Shown: positions 41,753 to 52,830, numbered from the stretch's first letter. The stretch is DNA of 64,000 nucleotides from Bacillus sp. NTK074B (GCF_017303375.1 NZ_JAFKOH010000011.1:1-64000), one strand, 5' to 3'. Translations and numbers: made by a program. Notes: generated from the sequence alone by a model not told the origin.

Positions 41753-42688
41753 TTAAATATCCTCATTTTCCCCGTCTTCAATCACATCTGCCAAACGGTT
41801 CGTGAATTGTTCCGCCGCATTCACTCCCATTCGCTTCAGACGGAAGTTCATGGCAGCCACTTCGATGATGACGGCAAGATTTCGTCCCGGACGGACCGGT
41901 ACAGTATATTTCGTAATATCTGTATCAATGATTCTCATTTTCTCTTCTTCCAACCCAAGGCGATCGTACTGCTTCGTTTTGTCCCATATCTCAAGATTAA
42001 TACACAGGGTGATCCGTTTATAACTGCGGACCGCTCCGGCACCGAACAGCGTCATCACATTGATGATGCCCAAACCCCGGATTTCTAAAAGGTGCTCTAT
42101 TAACTCAGGGGAGCTGCCGATCAGTGTATCCATGTCTTCCTGGCGGATTTCCACACAATCGTCTGCTACCAGGCGGTGTCCTCTTTTCACAAGTTCGAGG
42201 GCCGTTTCACTCTTCCCGACGCCGCTCTTACCCGTGATCAAGACACCGACTCCATAGATGTCGACCAAAACCCCATGGATTGCCGTTGTAGGAGCAAGCT
42301 TACTTTCCAAGTAATTGGTCAGCCTTGAAGAAAACCGGGTCGTCTTCATAGATGAACGCATGACAGGTACATCATAACGATTCGATGCTTCCACTAGCTC
42401 CGGTGGAATTTCAAGATCCCTTGAAATGATGATCCCAGGGGTAATATCCGTACAAAGCGCTTCCATTCTGCGCTTACGTTCTGCTTCATCTAACAACTCC
42501 AGGAAAGAAAGCTCCGTTTTCCCTAATAACTGAATGCGTTCTGCAGGATAGTAGTTGAAATACCCGGCCATTTCAAGTCCGGGGCGTGAAATATCACTTG
42601 TTGTAATCGGTCTATGTAAACCTTCTTCTCCCCCGACAAGATCCAAATTGAACTTCTCGACGATATCTTTTGTGCGAACCTTTGCCAC
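41753..42688 (-). CDS. hprK: HPr kinase/phosphorylase
   Basis: Phosphorylates HPr and Crh on Ser46 when fructose-1,6-bisphosphate and ATP are high, and dephosphorylates them when phosphate is high. The 311-residue protein has Walker A GKSGVGKS near residue 153, the family signature [20 protein letters not shown] and the C-terminal [11 protein letters not shown]. The GTG at 42688 is chosen because AAGGAGG lies 8 nt upstream and the protein then begins Met-Ala-Lys-Val-Arg as in relatives. Confidence 0.97.
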   Translation of the reverse strand: MAKVRTKDIVEKFNLDLVGGEEGLHRPITTSDISRPGLEMAGYFNYYPAERIQLLGKTELSFLELLDEAERKRRMEALCTDITPGIIISRDLEIPPELVEASNRYDVPVMRSSMKTTRFSSRLTNYLESKLAPTTAIHGVLVDIYGVGVLITGKSGVGKSETALELVKRGHRLVADDCVEIRQEDMDTLIGSSPELIEHLLEIRGLGIINVMTLFGAGAVRSYKRITLCINLEIWDKTKQYDRLGLEEEKMRIIDTDITKYTVPVRPGRNLAVIIEVAAMNFRLKRMGVNAAEQFTNRLADVIEDGENEDI

Positions 42689-42751
42689 AAGTAGCTCCTC
42701 CTTCACGTTACACTCTCTTCATATTTCATAATCGTTACGGTACTCTAACCT

Positions 42752-42779
42752 ATTTTAGCAATTATGGAGAAAAGCGCAA
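42752..42779 (-). promoter_or_regulatory. hprK promoter
   Basis: TTGCGC and TAAAAT are separated by 16 bp on the minus strand, about 65 bp upstream of hprK. The rest of the 42707-42998 gap shows an imperfect GC-rich hairpin near 42780-42805 and no gene. Confidence 0.6.
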
Positions 42780-42957
42780 GGAGGCCCGCTTATGGGCGTG
42801 TCTCCTCATAATAAAAGCGCAGCATGTGCATGAATCCTTTTATGGTGGAGGTGCCGTCTAGCTCAAGGCAGTGATTCCTTTCCCTGCTGTGGACGGGCCG
42901 TCAATATTCCCCACCTCTTTCCACCTTTTTATTCTAAAAAAAACGTGTTTTGGACCA

Positions 42958-42987
42958 CAAAAAAACCCCGGCTCGTGAAAACCGGAG
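42958..42987 (-). terminator. Terminator of the yvlABCD operon
   Basis: On the minus strand CTCCGG pairs with CCGGGG around a 10-nt loop and is followed by a T-run, 12 bp past the yvlD stop. Confidence 0.8.
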
Positions 42988-42998
42988 TCCTTTTCTAT

Positions 42999-43355
42999 TT
43001 ATTTCTCTTTCATTGGCTCAAGGACCGCTTTTTGAATCACCAGATTGGCAAGTGATAAGATGATCGATGCCAGAAATGCCATACCGAAGCCTGACAATTC
43101 AAAACTGCTTCCCATCAAACCATCCGTCAGTAATAATGTAACGGCATTGATGACGAAAAGAAACAGCCCCAGTGATAAAATCGTGACCGGCAATGTCAGG
43201 ATGATCAAAATCGGTTTCACGAGAACATTCAGGATGGAGAGGATAAAACTTGCTCCGATGGCTGCCCCGATCCCCGACACTGCAAATCCTTCAAAAAAGC
43301 CTGCTAATGCAATAAAAATCACTGCATTGATTAAAATTCCAATAATCCATCTCAT
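42999..43355 (-). CDS. yvlD: YvlD, holin-4-superfamily membrane protein
   Basis: A 118-residue protein with four hydrophobic helices, of the phage-holin-4/YvlD family. In B. subtilis it belongs to the sigma-W cell-envelope stress regulon. Its ATG overlaps the yvlC stop by 1 bp. Molecular function is unknown. It is last in yvlABCD. Confidence 0.9.
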   Translation of the reverse strand: MRWIIGILINAVIFIALAGFFEGFAVSGIGAAIGASFILSILNVLVKPILIILTLPVTILSLGLFLFVINAVTLLLTDGLMGSSFELSGFGMAFLASIILSLANLVIQKAVLEPMKEK

Positions 43356-43558
43356 TATCTGATGGCTTCCTCCTCATGTGGCAGCACGAAGGCCAATAAC
43401 CCATAAATGACACCCAGCGGGAAAAATCCCGTTGGAATGAGCAGGATGATGAAAATCACCCTCAGGATCGTGGAATCAATCCCTGCATAACGGGATAATC
43501 CACCGATCACTCCTGCCAGCTTCCGGTCGGACCTTGATCGTGCTAATCGTTTTTTCAT
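43355..43558 (-). CDS. yvlC: YvlC, PspC-domain membrane protein
   Basis: A 67-residue PspC-domain protein (LARSRSDRKLAGVIGGLSRYAGID) with one strong membrane helix. PspC domains act in phage-shock/envelope-stress systems. It lies between yvlB and yvlD, overlapping yvlD by 1 bp. Confidence 0.92.
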   Translation of the reverse strand: MKKRLARSRSDRKLAGVIGGLSRYAGIDSTILRVIFIILLIPTGFFPLGVIYGLLAFVLPHEEEAIR

Positions 43559-43579
43559 CGTTATACCTTCTTTCTCATT

Positions 43580-44701
43580 TTATGCGTTGTCCTTATTAAC
43601 ATTCTTCTGTTCATGCTTTTTTATGAGGACAGATCCTGCTTTTGTTTCCGCAAAAAGATGAAGCTTATCGAGAGAGTCGGTTTTTCGACTGAAACGGATC
43701 GATTTCTGCACCACTTCATTTTTTTCCTCTAATACATCAATACCCTGCAGTTCTACCTTGAAACTACCGAAATTCGATTTAGCTTCTCCGGATATGTTGA
43801 TGTTTTCTGGAACGAATAGATCAATATTGCCCGTCACCGTTTTGGCGTGAATCGTATCGGATTTCTCCCCTGTGAGGGCACAGACGATGTTTCCATTCAG
43901 GGACTGAACATCGGAGTATAAAATATCCCCTTCAACATGGACCTTCCCATTAATGGACTCCGCCTCTACATGATCTGCTTTTGCGTTCTTGATGGTAATC
44001 GCCCCGTTGGACGTTTCAACTTCCACTTTTTTTGAAGTCAGACGGTCAATATCGATCTTCCCATTTGCCGCCTTCGAACGAAGGTCTTCAACATCCAGAT
44101 TACCGGCTTTTAACCCGCCATTGAATAAGCGGACCGAAATCCTTTTATACTGATGCTTTGGAATGTAGAGCTTGGAATCCACTTTCATCCACTTTAATTG
44201 TGTCGAATAATAGAGCGTATCTTCATCCACGGCAAAGGATGTATTCTCCATAAACTGCTTTCTCGCTTCTTCATGATCTTCCGTGCGATAAACCTTGGCT
44301 TCACATTCCACACGGACTTCCTCTCCATCCCAAGGAATCAGTTCCACCTTTCCATTTGCCACATCTACGTCAATTTTCACAAAATCTGTATTAGGCTGCT
44401 GGTAAACATGGGACAACTCCACAGATTGGTTCCATTGGAAATCAAAGTCGAAGTTCTTGATCTTATTCAATGCAGAATTCATGAAGTCAAGGAGCTTATC
44501 TTTCGGATTTCCCGAATGGTGCTCCTTCCCATCCTTTTTCTCGTCTTGAAAGATGGAGACAAAATCATCAAGAAAATCTTTTTCTTTTGTCTTCGATGTT
44601 TTCGGCTGCTTCTCGAGTGCTTCTAACAATGCCAGTGCTTCCTGTGCCGAAATCGTTCCATTCTCCAACATATCCAAAATGCGTTTGCGTTCTTCATTCA
44701 T
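43580..44701 (-). CDS. yvlB: YvlB, DUF4097 beta-helix-like protein with N-terminal SHOCT-like helix
   Basis: A 373-residue protein. The N-terminal ERKRILDMLENGTISAQEALALLEAL is a short helical module typical of YvlB/LiaG-type proteins, followed by a charged linker. Residues about 100-350 form repetitive beta strands (ANGKIDIDRL, SNGAITIKNA, INGKVHVEGD and LNGNIVCALTG, spaced about 20 residues apart) of the DUF4097 adhesin-like family. No signal peptide is visible. Part of the envelope-stress operon yvlABCD. Function unknown. Confidence 0.9.
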   Translation of the reverse strand: MNEERKRILDMLENGTISAQEALALLEALEKQPKTSKTKEKDFLDDFVSIFQDEKKDGKEHHSGNPKDKLLDFMNSALNKIKNFDFDFQWNQSVELSHVYQQPNTDFVKIDVDVANGKVELIPWDGEEVRVECEAKVYRTEDHEEARKQFMENTSFAVDEDTLYYSTQLKWMKVDSKLYIPKHQYKRISVRLFNGGLKAGNLDVEDLRSKAANGKIDIDRLTSKKVEVETSNGAITIKNAKADHVEAESINGKVHVEGDILYSDVQSLNGNIVCALTGEKSDTIHAKTVTGNIDLFVPENINISGEAKSNFGSFKVELQGIDVLEEKNEVVQKSIRFSRKTDSLDKLHLFAETKAGSVLIKKHEQKNVNKDNA

Positions 44702-44723
44702 ACTCTTTCATCCCCTTTATTGA

Positions 44724-45038
44724 TTATAAAAGTACTTTGATGCCCTTATACACATTCCAAATGACGACGACAACACTGAATAATATAGCCAAACCGATCA
44801 TCACGATGGTAAAGACAGGCAGTCCCGCACCAGTGGCGAAAACCCCCATATCCATGACCAGACCTGCGATCACAAGCGGAACCGCAATGACCGGTAATAA
44901 ATGAGATAAAAATGCTGCTTTTGCATCCTTTTTCACGTATGGATTATCCGTTAGGAAATAGACGATCAAAGGAAAAAGGAAGCCGGCAAAGAATATACTA
45001 AAATAGCATAGGGCTGACAATACCTTATTGGTGTCCAT
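44724..45038 (-). CDS. yvlA: YvlA, DUF4870-like membrane protein
   Basis: A 104-residue protein with three hydrophobic helices and the DUF4870-type loop TDNPYVKKDAKAAFLSHLLPV. The ATG at 45038 has GGAG 9 nt upstream. Two closer ATGs are too near the site. It is first in yvlABCD, directly behind a sigma-W-type promoter. Confidence 0.85.
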   Translation of the reverse strand: MDTNKVLSALCYFSIFFAGFLFPLIVYFLTDNPYVKKDAKAAFLSHLLPVIAVPLVIAGLVMDMGVFATGAGLPVFTIVMIGLAILFSVVVVIWNVYKGIKVLL

Positions 45039-45063
45039 CTTCATCATCTCCTCTACTATTATT

Positions 45064-45089
45064 TACGATACGCTGGGCGAAAAGTTTCA
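45064..45089 (-). promoter_or_regulatory. Sigma-W-type (ECF) promoter of yvlABCD
   Basis: TGAAAC and CGTA are separated by exactly 16 bp on the minus strand, 26 bp upstream of yvlA, a full match to the B. subtilis sigma-W consensus. The 45090-45300 gap otherwise holds only a short hairpin-repeat remnant at about 45209-45231. Confidence 0.88.
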
Positions 45090-45295
45090 ATGCTTTTGTT
45101 ACTAATCTTATTTTCACATATGTGATGTGTGCTTCACTCCATCTGAAGGCTGATTTTGGGTAGGTATGGAGGTGTGGTTTTGGTTTCTGTTGAATATTTC
45201 ATATGAGCCGGTAGCTTGTTGATTTCCGCAAAATGTCCAACTAATCTAACAAGAATATAGATTGAGTCAATCCCTACTTCCAGATCCATTCCTTA

Positions 45296-45323
45296 ACAAA
45301 AAGAGAGATGCATTAAGCATCTC
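45296..45323 (-). terminator. uvrA terminator
   Basis: GAGATGC and GCATCTC flank a 5-nt loop, followed by TCTTTTTGTT on the minus strand, 10 bp past the uvrA stop. Confidence 0.85.
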
Positions 45324-45332
45324 CCCACATGA

Positions 45333-48206
45333 TCAATTAGTTACTTCTTCTCTCTCACGGATCTTATTTTTCATCCGTTCACGATCTCGTTCGAGTACGG
45401 GTTTGAGGTATTTTCCTGTGTAGGAGCCTTGTACTTCGGCTACTTTTTCAGGGGTTCCGCTTGCGACGATTTTGCCGCCTTTGTCTCCACCTTCTGGACC
45501 AAGGTCCACAAGGTAATCGGCTGCTTTGATTACATCGAGGTTGTGCTCGATGACAAGGACGCTATCTCCATTTTCCACCAGTCGTTGAAGGACGACGAGG
45601 AGACGTGCGATATCATCAACATGCAGTCCTGTTGTCGGCTCATCCAGGATATAGAGAGAGCGACCGGTTGAACGGCGATGCAATTCGGAGGCCAGCTTCA
45701 CACGCTGGGCTTCCCCACCGGATAACGTTGTGGCTGGCTGCCCTAATGTGATATAGCCAAGTCCCACATCAAAAATGGTTTGAAGCTTACGCTTGATCTT
45801 CGGAATGTTTTCGAAGAACTTCACTGCATCTTCCACTGTCATCTCAAGAACATCAGAGATATTTTTATCTTTGTATTTCACTTCAAGTGTTTCACGGTTG
45901 TATCGTTTTCCGTGACAAACTTCACACGGAACATACACATCGGGAAGAAAGTGCATTTCAATCTTGATGATCCCGTCCCCGCGACATGCTTCACAGCGGC
46001 CGCCTTTTACATTAAAGCTGAAACGCCCCTTTTTATACCCTCGAACTTTCGCTTCATTGGTGGTGGCGAACACATCACGGATATCATCGAATACCCCCGT
46101 ATACGTTGCCGGGTTCGACCTTGGGGTACGGCCGATCGGGGATTGATCGATGTCAATGACCTTATCAAGATGTTCAATCCCCTTCACTTCTTTATGCTCA
46201 CCTGGTTTTGACTTGGCATTATGAAGCTTCTGAGCCAGGGATTTATGCAGGATTTCATTGATCAGCGTACTTTTTCCGGATCCTGATACGCCGGTTACGG
46301 CTGTGAAGATCCCCAAGGGAAGCTTTACCTTGACGTTGTTCAAGTTGTTTTCCTTTGCCCCCACGATCTCCAAATAACGGCCATCAGGTTTGCGTCTTTC
46401 CTGTGGAAGAGGAATGAATTTCTTACCTGATAGATACTGACCTGTCAATGAGTTCTCATCATCCATCACTTCCTGCGGTGTTCCCGCCGACACGACTTCA
46501 CCTCCGTGGACACCAGCACCCGGCCCGATATCAATCAGATAATCCGCTGCCATCATCGTATCTTCATCATGCTCAACGACGATCAGCGTATTCCCGATTT
46601 CACGCATATTCTTTAATGTATCGATCAGTCGGTCATTATCCCTTTGATGCAAGCCGATGGATGGTTCATCGAGAATGTAAAGAACCCCGGTCAGACGGGA
46701 ACCGATTTGAGTGGCAAGACGGATCCGCTGTGCCTCTCCGCCGGATAACGTACCGGCCGCCCTGCTCAAAGTGAGGTATTCCAATCCGACATTCACAAGG
46801 AAGCCAAGACGTTCTTTGATTTCCCTCATAATCAGGTTGGCAATCTTCATATCTTTCTCAGAGAGTTGAAGTCTTAGGAAGAACTGCTCCGCTTCTTCAA
46901 TTGAAAAAGCCGTCACTTCTCCTATATGCAGGGAATCCACTTTAACCGCAAGGCTCTCTTCTTTTAACCGGTGGCCGTTACATGTCGGGCAGTCCTGCTG
47001 CGCCATATACTTTTCCATCTGCTCCCTGATATAGTCGGAGCTCGTTTCACGATAGCGCCGCTCCACATTCGGGATGACACCTTCGAATCGAAGATAGTTT
47101 TCCCTCACTTGGCCAAAGTCGTTCTCGTAACGGAAGTAAATCTCGTCTTTACCGGATCCATAAAGAATCTTATCCATCTGGTGCTTCGGAAGATCCTTAA
47201 CAGGGATATCCATGGGAATTTCATAATGATCACAGACGGCCTTCAGAAGAGAGGGATAGTATTGTGAGCTGGTCGGTTCCCATGGAGCGACGGCATGCTC
47301 AGCAAGGGTACGGTCCCAATTGGGGATCACAAGCTCCTTATCCACCTCAAGCTTCGTTCCAAGTCCATCACAACTCACACATGCACCATAAGGGCTATTG
47401 AAGGAAAACATCCTCGGTTCGAGTTCACTGATGGAGAACCCACAGTATGGACATGCGTGATGCTCGCTGAATAGAAGCTCGTCTTCCCCGATGACATCGA
47501 TGATCACCTGTCCATCCGCAAGGCGCAATGCCGTTTCAAGTGAATCGGAAAGTCGTGCCGCGACTCCCTCTTTTACGACGATCCGGTCAATGATCACTTC
47601 AATGGAATGTTTCTTGTTTTTCTCTAACGAAATCTCTTCACCCAGATCCTGCACTTCTCCATTGATACGGACCCTCACGAATCCCTGTTTCTTGATGTCT
47701 TCAAGAGTCTTCACATGGGTTCCTTTACGGCCCGACACGACAGGTGCAAGGACTTGCAGCTTGGTTCTTTCAGGATATTCCAGGATCCGGTCCACCATCT
47801 GTTCGATCGTCTGGGAAGTGATTTCAATCCCGTGATTCGGGCAGATGGGTTTTCCTACCCGGGCAAACAGCAATCTCAGGTAATCATAAATTTCCGTAAC
47901 CGTCCCCACTGTTGAACGGGGGTTACGGCTCGTCGTCTTTTGGTCGATGGAAATCGCAGGGGATAATCCTTCGATGGCGTCGACGTCCGGCTTATCCATC
48001 TGGCCCAGAAACTGACGGGCATAAGCCGATAAGGATTCGACATAACGTCTCTGTCCCTCTGCATAGATGGTATCGAAGGCAAGGGAAGATTTCCCCGACC
48101 CTGACAGCCCCGTCAAAACAACGAGTTTATCCCGCGGGATTTTAATATCTATATTTTTTAAATTATGAGCTCTAGCTCCTTGTACGATTATTTGGTCCTG
48201 CGCCAT
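45333..48206 (-). CDS. uvrA: Excinuclease ABC subunit A
   Basis: Damage-sensing ATPase of nucleotide excision repair. The 957-residue protein has two ABC ATPase modules (Walker [10 protein letters not shown] near 31 and GVSGSGKST near 640; signatures LSGGEAQR twice). It has zinc modules with [23 protein letters not shown] and CEVCHGKRY. The ATG at 48206 has GGAAGG upstream and starts as in relatives. It follows uvrB by 7 bp. Confidence 0.98.
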   Translation of the reverse strand: MAQDQIIVQGARAHNLKNIDIKIPRDKLVVLTGLSGSGKSSLAFDTIYAEGQRRYVESLSAYARQFLGQMDKPDVDAIEGLSPAISIDQKTTSRNPRSTVGTVTEIYDYLRLLFARVGKPICPNHGIEITSQTIEQMVDRILEYPERTKLQVLAPVVSGRKGTHVKTLEDIKKQGFVRVRINGEVQDLGEEISLEKNKKHSIEVIIDRIVVKEGVAARLSDSLETALRLADGQVIIDVIGEDELLFSEHHACPYCGFSISELEPRMFSFNSPYGACVSCDGLGTKLEVDKELVIPNWDRTLAEHAVAPWEPTSSQYYPSLLKAVCDHYEIPMDIPVKDLPKHQMDKILYGSGKDEIYFRYENDFGQVRENYLRFEGVIPNVERRYRETSSDYIREQMEKYMAQQDCPTCNGHRLKEESLAVKVDSLHIGEVTAFSIEEAEQFFLRLQLSEKDMKIANLIMREIKERLGFLVNVGLEYLTLSRAAGTLSGGEAQRIRLATQIGSRLTGVLYILDEPSIGLHQRDNDRLIDTLKNMREIGNTLIVVEHDEDTMMAADYLIDIGPGAGVHGGEVVSAGTPQEVMDDENSLTGQYLSGKKFIPLPQERRKPDGRYLEIVGAKENNLNNVKVKLPLGIFTAVTGVSGSGKSTLINEILHKSLAQKLHNAKSKPGEHKEVKGIEHLDKVIDIDQSPIGRTPRSNPATYTGVFDDIRDVFATTNEAKVRGYKKGRFSFNVKGGRCEACRGDGIIKIEMHFLPDVYVPCEVCHGKRYNRETLEVKYKDKNISDVLEMTVEDAVKFFENIPKIKRKLQTIFDVGLGYITLGQPATTLSGGEAQRVKLASELHRRSTGRSLYILDEPTTGLHVDDIARLLVVLQRLVENGDSVLVIEHNLDVIKAADYLVDLGPEGGDKGGKIVASGTPEKVAEVQGSYTGKYLKPVLERDRERMKNKIREREEVTN

Positions 48207-48213
48207 GATTCGT

Positions 48214-50196
48214 TCATCCTTCCGCCTTGAGCTCAAGAATGGTATCACGAAGCTGTGCGGCACGTTCGAAATCGAGTGCCTTGGCTGCTTCCTTCATCTC
48301 CACTTCCAGGCTAGCAATAAGTTTTTGTCGCTCCGGTTTAGACATTTTCGAAACCTTTGTCTGTTCTCCTTCATAAACCCCTGCTTCTTCAGCGGCATGA
48401 GTCGCCCTGATGACATCCCGGATCTCTTTTTGTATCGTCGTCGGGGTCACACCGTGTTTTTCATTATATTCCTGTTGGATCGTACGGCGGCGCTCGGTTT
48501 CATCGAGTGCTTTCTGCATGGAATCCGTGATTTTATCTGCGTACATGATGACTCTTCCGTTACTGTTACGGGCTGCACGGCCGATCGTCTGGATCAGGGA
48601 CCGTTCTGAACGCAGGAAGCCCTCTTTGTCAGCATCAAGTATGGTGACAAGGGACACTTCCGGTATATCCAACCCTTCACGGAGCAGGTTGATCCCCACC
48701 AGTACATCATATTTGCCCAATCGAAGATCCCGGATAATTTCGATGCGTTCCAACGTTTTGATCTCTGAGTGGAGATATTGAACTTTTATGCCAATCTCCT
48801 TCAGATAGGCAGAGAGATCCTCTGACATTTTCTTCGTCAGCGTCGTAACCAGTACCCGTTCATTCTTCTCGATCCGTTCATTGATTTCACCTAACAGATC
48901 ATCAATCTGTCCTTCGATCGGACGTACCTCGATAATCGGATCCAGAAGTCCCGTCGGCCGGATGATCTGCTCGACCATTTCAGGACTATGCTCAAGCTCA
49001 TATGGTCCGGGAGTGGCCGAAACATAGAGGAGCTGCTGGGTTTTCTTTTCGAATTCTTCAAAACGGAGAGGACGATTGTCCATGGCTGATGGCAGACGGA
49101 ATCCGTGGTCCACGAGCACTTTCTTACGAGCCTGGTCCCCGTTGAACATACCCCTGATTTGAGGCAGCGTCACATGTGACTCGTCAATGACAATCAAGAA
49201 GTCATCAGGAAAGTAATCCATAAGCGTATACGGAGTCGAACCGGACGGACGTAATGTCAGGTGTCGGGAATAGTTCTCGATTCCTGAGCAAAAGCCCATT
49301 TCCCTCATCATTTCCAGATCATAACGTGTCCGCTGCTCCAAACGCTGCGCTTCCAGGAGCTTGTTCTCTTCCTTCATGATCGCCAGCTGTTCTTCCAGTT
49401 CTTTTTCAATATTTTTAATCGCTACCTGCAGCTTTTCCTCACGGGTTACGAAGTGGGAGGCAGGGAAGATGGCGATATGTTCACGATCACCCATGATTTC
49501 CCCTGTCAGGGCATCCACTTCACGGATCCGGTCGATTTCATCGCCAAAAAATTCTACACGCATACAGTGTTCATCCCGTGAAGCTGGGAAAATTTCCACT
49601 ACGTCGCCCCGTACACGGAAAGTTCCGCGCTGAAAGTCGATATCATTACGCTCATATTGGATATCCACAAGCTTCCGGAGCAATTGATTCCGTTCAATCT
49701 CCATCCCCGTTCTAAGAGAAAGGACGAGCTCGCGGTACTCTTCCGGATTACCCAATCCGTAAATGCAGGATACGCTGGCAATGATGATGACATCCTTCCT
49801 TTCGAAAAGGGACGAGGTGGCGGAATGCCTTAATTTATCGATCTCATCATTGATGCTGGCATCCTTTTCAATAAAGGTGTCAGTCTGTGGAACATACGCT
49901 TCAGGCTGATAGTAATCGTAGTAACTGACAAAATACTCAACGGCGTTATCAGGGAAGAACTCCTTAAACTCGCTGTAGAGCTGTCCCGCCAGGGTTTTAT
50001 TATGGGCAATGATAAGGGTCGGCTTCTCAACCTGCTTGATTACATTAGAGACAGTGAACGTCTTTCCCGTCCCTGTTGCTCCAAGCAGAGTTTGATGACG
50101 CTTCCCTTCATTTATACCCTGTACCAGTTTCTCTATGGCCAGAGGCTGATCTCCCTCTGGTTTATATTTAGATTTGAGCTCAAATTGATCTTTCAC
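48214..50196 (-). CDS. uvrB: Excinuclease ABC subunit B
   Basis: Helicase-like damage-verification subunit. The 660-residue protein has Walker A GATGTGKT near residue 40, the DNA-gripping beta-hairpin [13 protein letters not shown] near 92, DESH helicase motif [11 protein letters not shown] motif VI and a C-terminal UVR motif ([14 protein letters not shown]) for UvrC contact. The GTG at 50196 is chosen for its AGGAGG 8 nt upstream. A LexA operator lies 122 bp upstream. Confidence 0.98.
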   Translation of the reverse strand: MKDQFELKSKYKPEGDQPLAIEKLVQGINEGKRHQTLLGATGTGKTFTVSNVIKQVEKPTLIIAHNKTLAGQLYSEFKEFFPDNAVEYFVSYYDYYQPEAYVPQTDTFIEKDASINDEIDKLRHSATSSLFERKDVIIIASVSCIYGLGNPEEYRELVLSLRTGMEIERNQLLRKLVDIQYERNDIDFQRGTFRVRGDVVEIFPASRDEHCMRVEFFGDEIDRIREVDALTGEIMGDREHIAIFPASHFVTREEKLQVAIKNIEKELEEQLAIMKEENKLLEAQRLEQRTRYDLEMMREMGFCSGIENYSRHLTLRPSGSTPYTLMDYFPDDFLIVIDESHVTLPQIRGMFNGDQARKKVLVDHGFRLPSAMDNRPLRFEEFEKKTQQLLYVSATPGPYELEHSPEMVEQIIRPTGLLDPIIEVRPIEGQIDDLLGEINERIEKNERVLVTTLTKKMSEDLSAYLKEIGIKVQYLHSEIKTLERIEIIRDLRLGKYDVLVGINLLREGLDIPEVSLVTILDADKEGFLRSERSLIQTIGRAARNSNGRVIMYADKITDSMQKALDETERRRTIQQEYNEKHGVTPTTIQKEIRDVIRATHAAEEAGVYEGEQTKVSKMSKPERQKLIASLEVEMKEAAKALDFERAAQLRDTILELKAEG

Positions 50197-50317
50197 CGTG
50201 AAACCTCCTATAATAAGGACTGCTACCTTGTATTTACCTACATATACCCATCTTAAACACTGTACATTCATCTATACACATTCTACCACATTTCCTTCAG
50301 GATTAACCAACAAAAAG

Positions 50318-50331
50318 CGAACAAAAGTTCG
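50318..50331 (-). promoter_or_regulatory. LexA (SOS/DinR) operator upstream of uvrBA
   Basis: CGAAC-AAAA-GTTCG is a perfect match to the B. subtilis SOS box CGAAC-N4-GTTCG, about 120 bp upstream of uvrB. It implies LexA repression relieved by DNA damage, as known for uvrBA in Bacillus. Confidence 0.93.
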
Positions 50332-50370
50332 TTCCCCTGTCAAGGAAAGGACCTTATCCGCTTTCTTCAT

Positions 50371-50645
50371 TGTGGATAAGTTTACGATATGCCTTAGACG
50401 GAAGCAAAGATTATGACTTTCGACACAGACATAGTGGATAAACGTGGTATTCCGACAAAATACGACTATATCTATGCACAACCTGTGTATAACTATGTGC
50501 ATAAGTTGATAATGCCTGTGGAAAATCCTAAAACTTACACACATTTCGTCATTTTTCTTGTGTACAAACGACATGAATGCGATTTCAAACTGTGAATAAC
50601 TCTTATCTCCGTGTTTTTATTCACATAATCCACCCTTTATCCACA
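50371..50645. promoter_or_regulatory. Cluster of DnaA boxes between uvrB and the amidase gene
   Basis: There are six exact TTATNCACA boxes: minus strand at 50371-50379, 50484-50492, 50496-50504 and 50591-50599, plus strand at 50617-50625 and 50637-50645. One-mismatch boxes occur at 50433-50441, 50472-50480, 50517-50525, 50535-50543 and 50559-50567. The density is far above chance for 275 bp and similar to known DnaA-box clusters. No gene is evident in this stretch. Confidence 0.8.
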
Positions 50646-50771
50646 ATCCAATCACTTCTCTCTATTAATATTCATCTAGGCATATATTCAATAATTGATT
50701 GACTATTCAGTCTATTATTCTTTAAGCTTTTTTATAGGTTCAACTAAAATACATAGTAACAGGAGGAATGT

Positions 50772-52763
50772 ATGAAAAAATCGAAATGGTTGAAAGTTGC
50801 AGGTAGTCTTAGTTTATCGGGATTTCTATTGGGATCTGCCCTATCTCCGGTGTCGCCTTCCGGTTCTTCTCATGGAATTGCCCGGGCAGCAACGGTGGAT
50901 TCCCTCGCATTACAAACATCGTTTCAAGATGCCGCCGAGGAGTTTAACGTACCGGTCGAAATCCTGCTTTCAGTAGGATACAACATGTCCCTATGGGAGC
51001 ACCATGCCGGCAAGCCCAGTGCGTCCGGAGGCTACGGACTGATGCATTTGACAGATGTGGACCCTGATTCACTGGAAGAACCTCATTCAGATGACCCCCT
51101 TCATATGTTTCTATCAGGGAAGGAAGACAAACCGGAGACTCAAGCGGTGACAATTGAAAGAATATCAGATTTATCCATGACCGATCCCGCTCTTCATACC
51201 TTACATGCCGCAGCAGACTTGCTATCCCTTTCACCAGACACTCTGAAAAAGGATAATGAGCAGAACATCCGGGGAGCTGCGGCACTGCTTGCCAAATATG
51301 CCAAACAAACAGTTGGGGAAAACCCGGGAAATCTTAGTGAATGGTATGGGGCCGTTGCCAAGTACAGTGGTTCTTCCGATGAGATTGGAGCCAGGGATTT
51401 TGCCGATCGTGTGTATGAAACCATCAACAAAGGCGCAGTGAAACAAACAGAAGATGGATACTCCGTCAAACTGACAGCAAAACCAACCCAGCCCGATAAA
51501 AAAACCATCACTCCGTTAAACTTAAAATCGGATGATGGAGAAATCAAGGCAGATTGTCCTAATGGACTCGCCTGCCATTTCGTACCGGCAGCCTACAACA
51601 AAATCGATCATGACGGGACCGTTTATGAGTGGTCCTATGGTAACTACGATAAAGCCAACCGTCCCTATGATGACCAGGAAATCAAGTACATCGTCCTCCA
51701 CGACACGGAAATCAGCTATGATTTAACCAAAACGGTATTTAAGAGGGAAACGACACAGGCATCCGCCCACTATGTAATCCGTTCTTCGGACGGTGATATC
51801 ACCCAGATGGTCAATAACAAAGATGTAGCGTGGCATGCAGGTAACTGGTATTTCAACTCCAAGAGCATCGGGATCGAACATGAAGGAATCGCCATCGAAG
51901 GGGCAGCCTGGTATAACGAACAGCTCTATCATGCATCTGCGCGCTTGGTTAAACACTTGTCCAAAGAGTACAATATTCCCCTGGACCGCGATCACATCAT
52001 CGCCCATGACGAAGTGCCGGGAACTTCTGCCACAAGACAGCCCGCCATGCACTGGGATCCGGGTCCGTTCTGGGATTGGGCCCATTATATGAAAGTTCTG
52101 GGTGCACCGCTGGAATCTGGTAAAAAGCAAAAAGACGTCGTGCAGATCCGACCGGATTTCAACCATAACATGCCCGATCTTCAGACACCGACCGGTGAAC
52201 CGGTACCGAGACAATCGGCAAACTTTGTGTATTTGTATACAGCTCCAAGCTTTGATGCCCCACTGATCAAAGATGCGGCACTTCCAAATGCCCACCCTCT
52301 GGATGCTTCTAATTGGGGAAATAAAGCCGTAACGGGCCAAACTTTTTATAAAGCGGAAGAAGATGGGGACTGGACCGCCATTTGGTATGGAGCCCAAAAA
52401 GCGTGGTTCTATAATCCGAAAGGGACCAATACTACGAAAGGCTCAGGGATCGTCATCACACTGAAAGAAGGAAAAACAGGTATTCCGGTATACGGATTGG
52501 CTTATCCTGAAGCAGAAGCCTTTCCGGAAGGCATTCCGGTAAGAGGAATGACTGAGCTTCAATATACCCTTACCCCGGGACAGAAATATGTCGCTTCTGA
52601 GAAAGTAAAGGGAAGCTATTACAGCGCACCGGTCTACACGTATAACCCGGAGACGACTCATAAGATTGTGTGGGGTGACGATGAGTTTTACCTCATCCAC
52701 CTTAATCACCGCCTTGCCTTTGTAAGAGCGGGTGATGTTAATGTAGTCGCTTCCCCGAAATAA
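50772..52763 (+). CDS. Secreted N-acetylmuramoyl-L-alanine amidase
   Basis: A 663-residue exported cell-wall hydrolase. The signal peptide (about 1-40, ending GIARAA) is followed by a helical N-terminal domain (about 45-215) with a lysozyme/transglycosylase-like look (PVEILLSVGYNMSLWE, GGYGLMHLTD). Next is an Amidase_2 domain (about 300-445) with zinc ligands in IVLHDTE, IIAHDEVPG and HWDPGPF. Two C-terminal SH3-like segments (about 475-660) may bind the wall. AGGAGG precedes the ATG. It is alone on the plus strand with its own terminator and may act in wall turnover or lysis. Confidence 0.9.
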   Translation: MKKSKWLKVAGSLSLSGFLLGSALSPVSPSGSSHGIARAATVDSLALQTSFQDAAEEFNVPVEILLSVGYNMSLWEHHAGKPSASGGYGLMHLTDVDPDSLEEPHSDDPLHMFLSGKEDKPETQAVTIERISDLSMTDPALHTLHAAADLLSLSPDTLKKDNEQNIRGAAALLAKYAKQTVGENPGNLSEWYGAVAKYSGSSDEIGARDFADRVYETINKGAVKQTEDGYSVKLTAKPTQPDKKTITPLNLKSDDGEIKADCPNGLACHFVPAAYNKIDHDGTVYEWSYGNYDKANRPYDDQEIKYIVLHDTEISYDLTKTVFKRETTQASAHYVIRSSDGDITQMVNNKDVAWHAGNWYFNSKSIGIEHEGIAIEGAAWYNEQLYHASARLVKHLSKEYNIPLDRDHIIAHDEVPGTSATRQPAMHWDPGPFWDWAHYMKVLGAPLESGKKQKDVVQIRPDFNHNMPDLQTPTGEPVPRQSANFVYLYTAPSFDAPLIKDAALPNAHPLDASNWGNKAVTGQTFYKAEEDGDWTAIWYGAQKAWFYNPKGTNTTKGSGIVITLKEGKTGIPVYGLAYPEAEAFPEGIPVRGMTELQYTLTPGQKYVASEKVKGSYYSAPVYTYNPETTHKIVWGDDEFYLIHLNHRLAFVRAGDVNVVASPK

Positions 52764-52784
52764 CAAGACATATTCAATAAAAAA

Positions 52785-52816
52785 CCAGGTCCCTCTAAAT
52801 AGGGACCTGGATTTTT
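52785..52816 (+). terminator. Terminator of the amidase gene
   Basis: CCAGGTCCCT and AGGGACCTGG flank a 6-nt loop, followed by ATTTTTAT. A-rich sequence on the other side means it may also serve csbA on the minus strand. Confidence 0.9.
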
Positions 52817-52830
52817 ATGAGCTTTTAAGC

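Noticed and set aside
50696..50721. Palindrome GACT-ATTC-AGTC near the amidase promoter, resembling a TetR-family operator
   Set aside because: Only 4-bp arms and no matching regulator gene nearby. Not distinguishable from chance.
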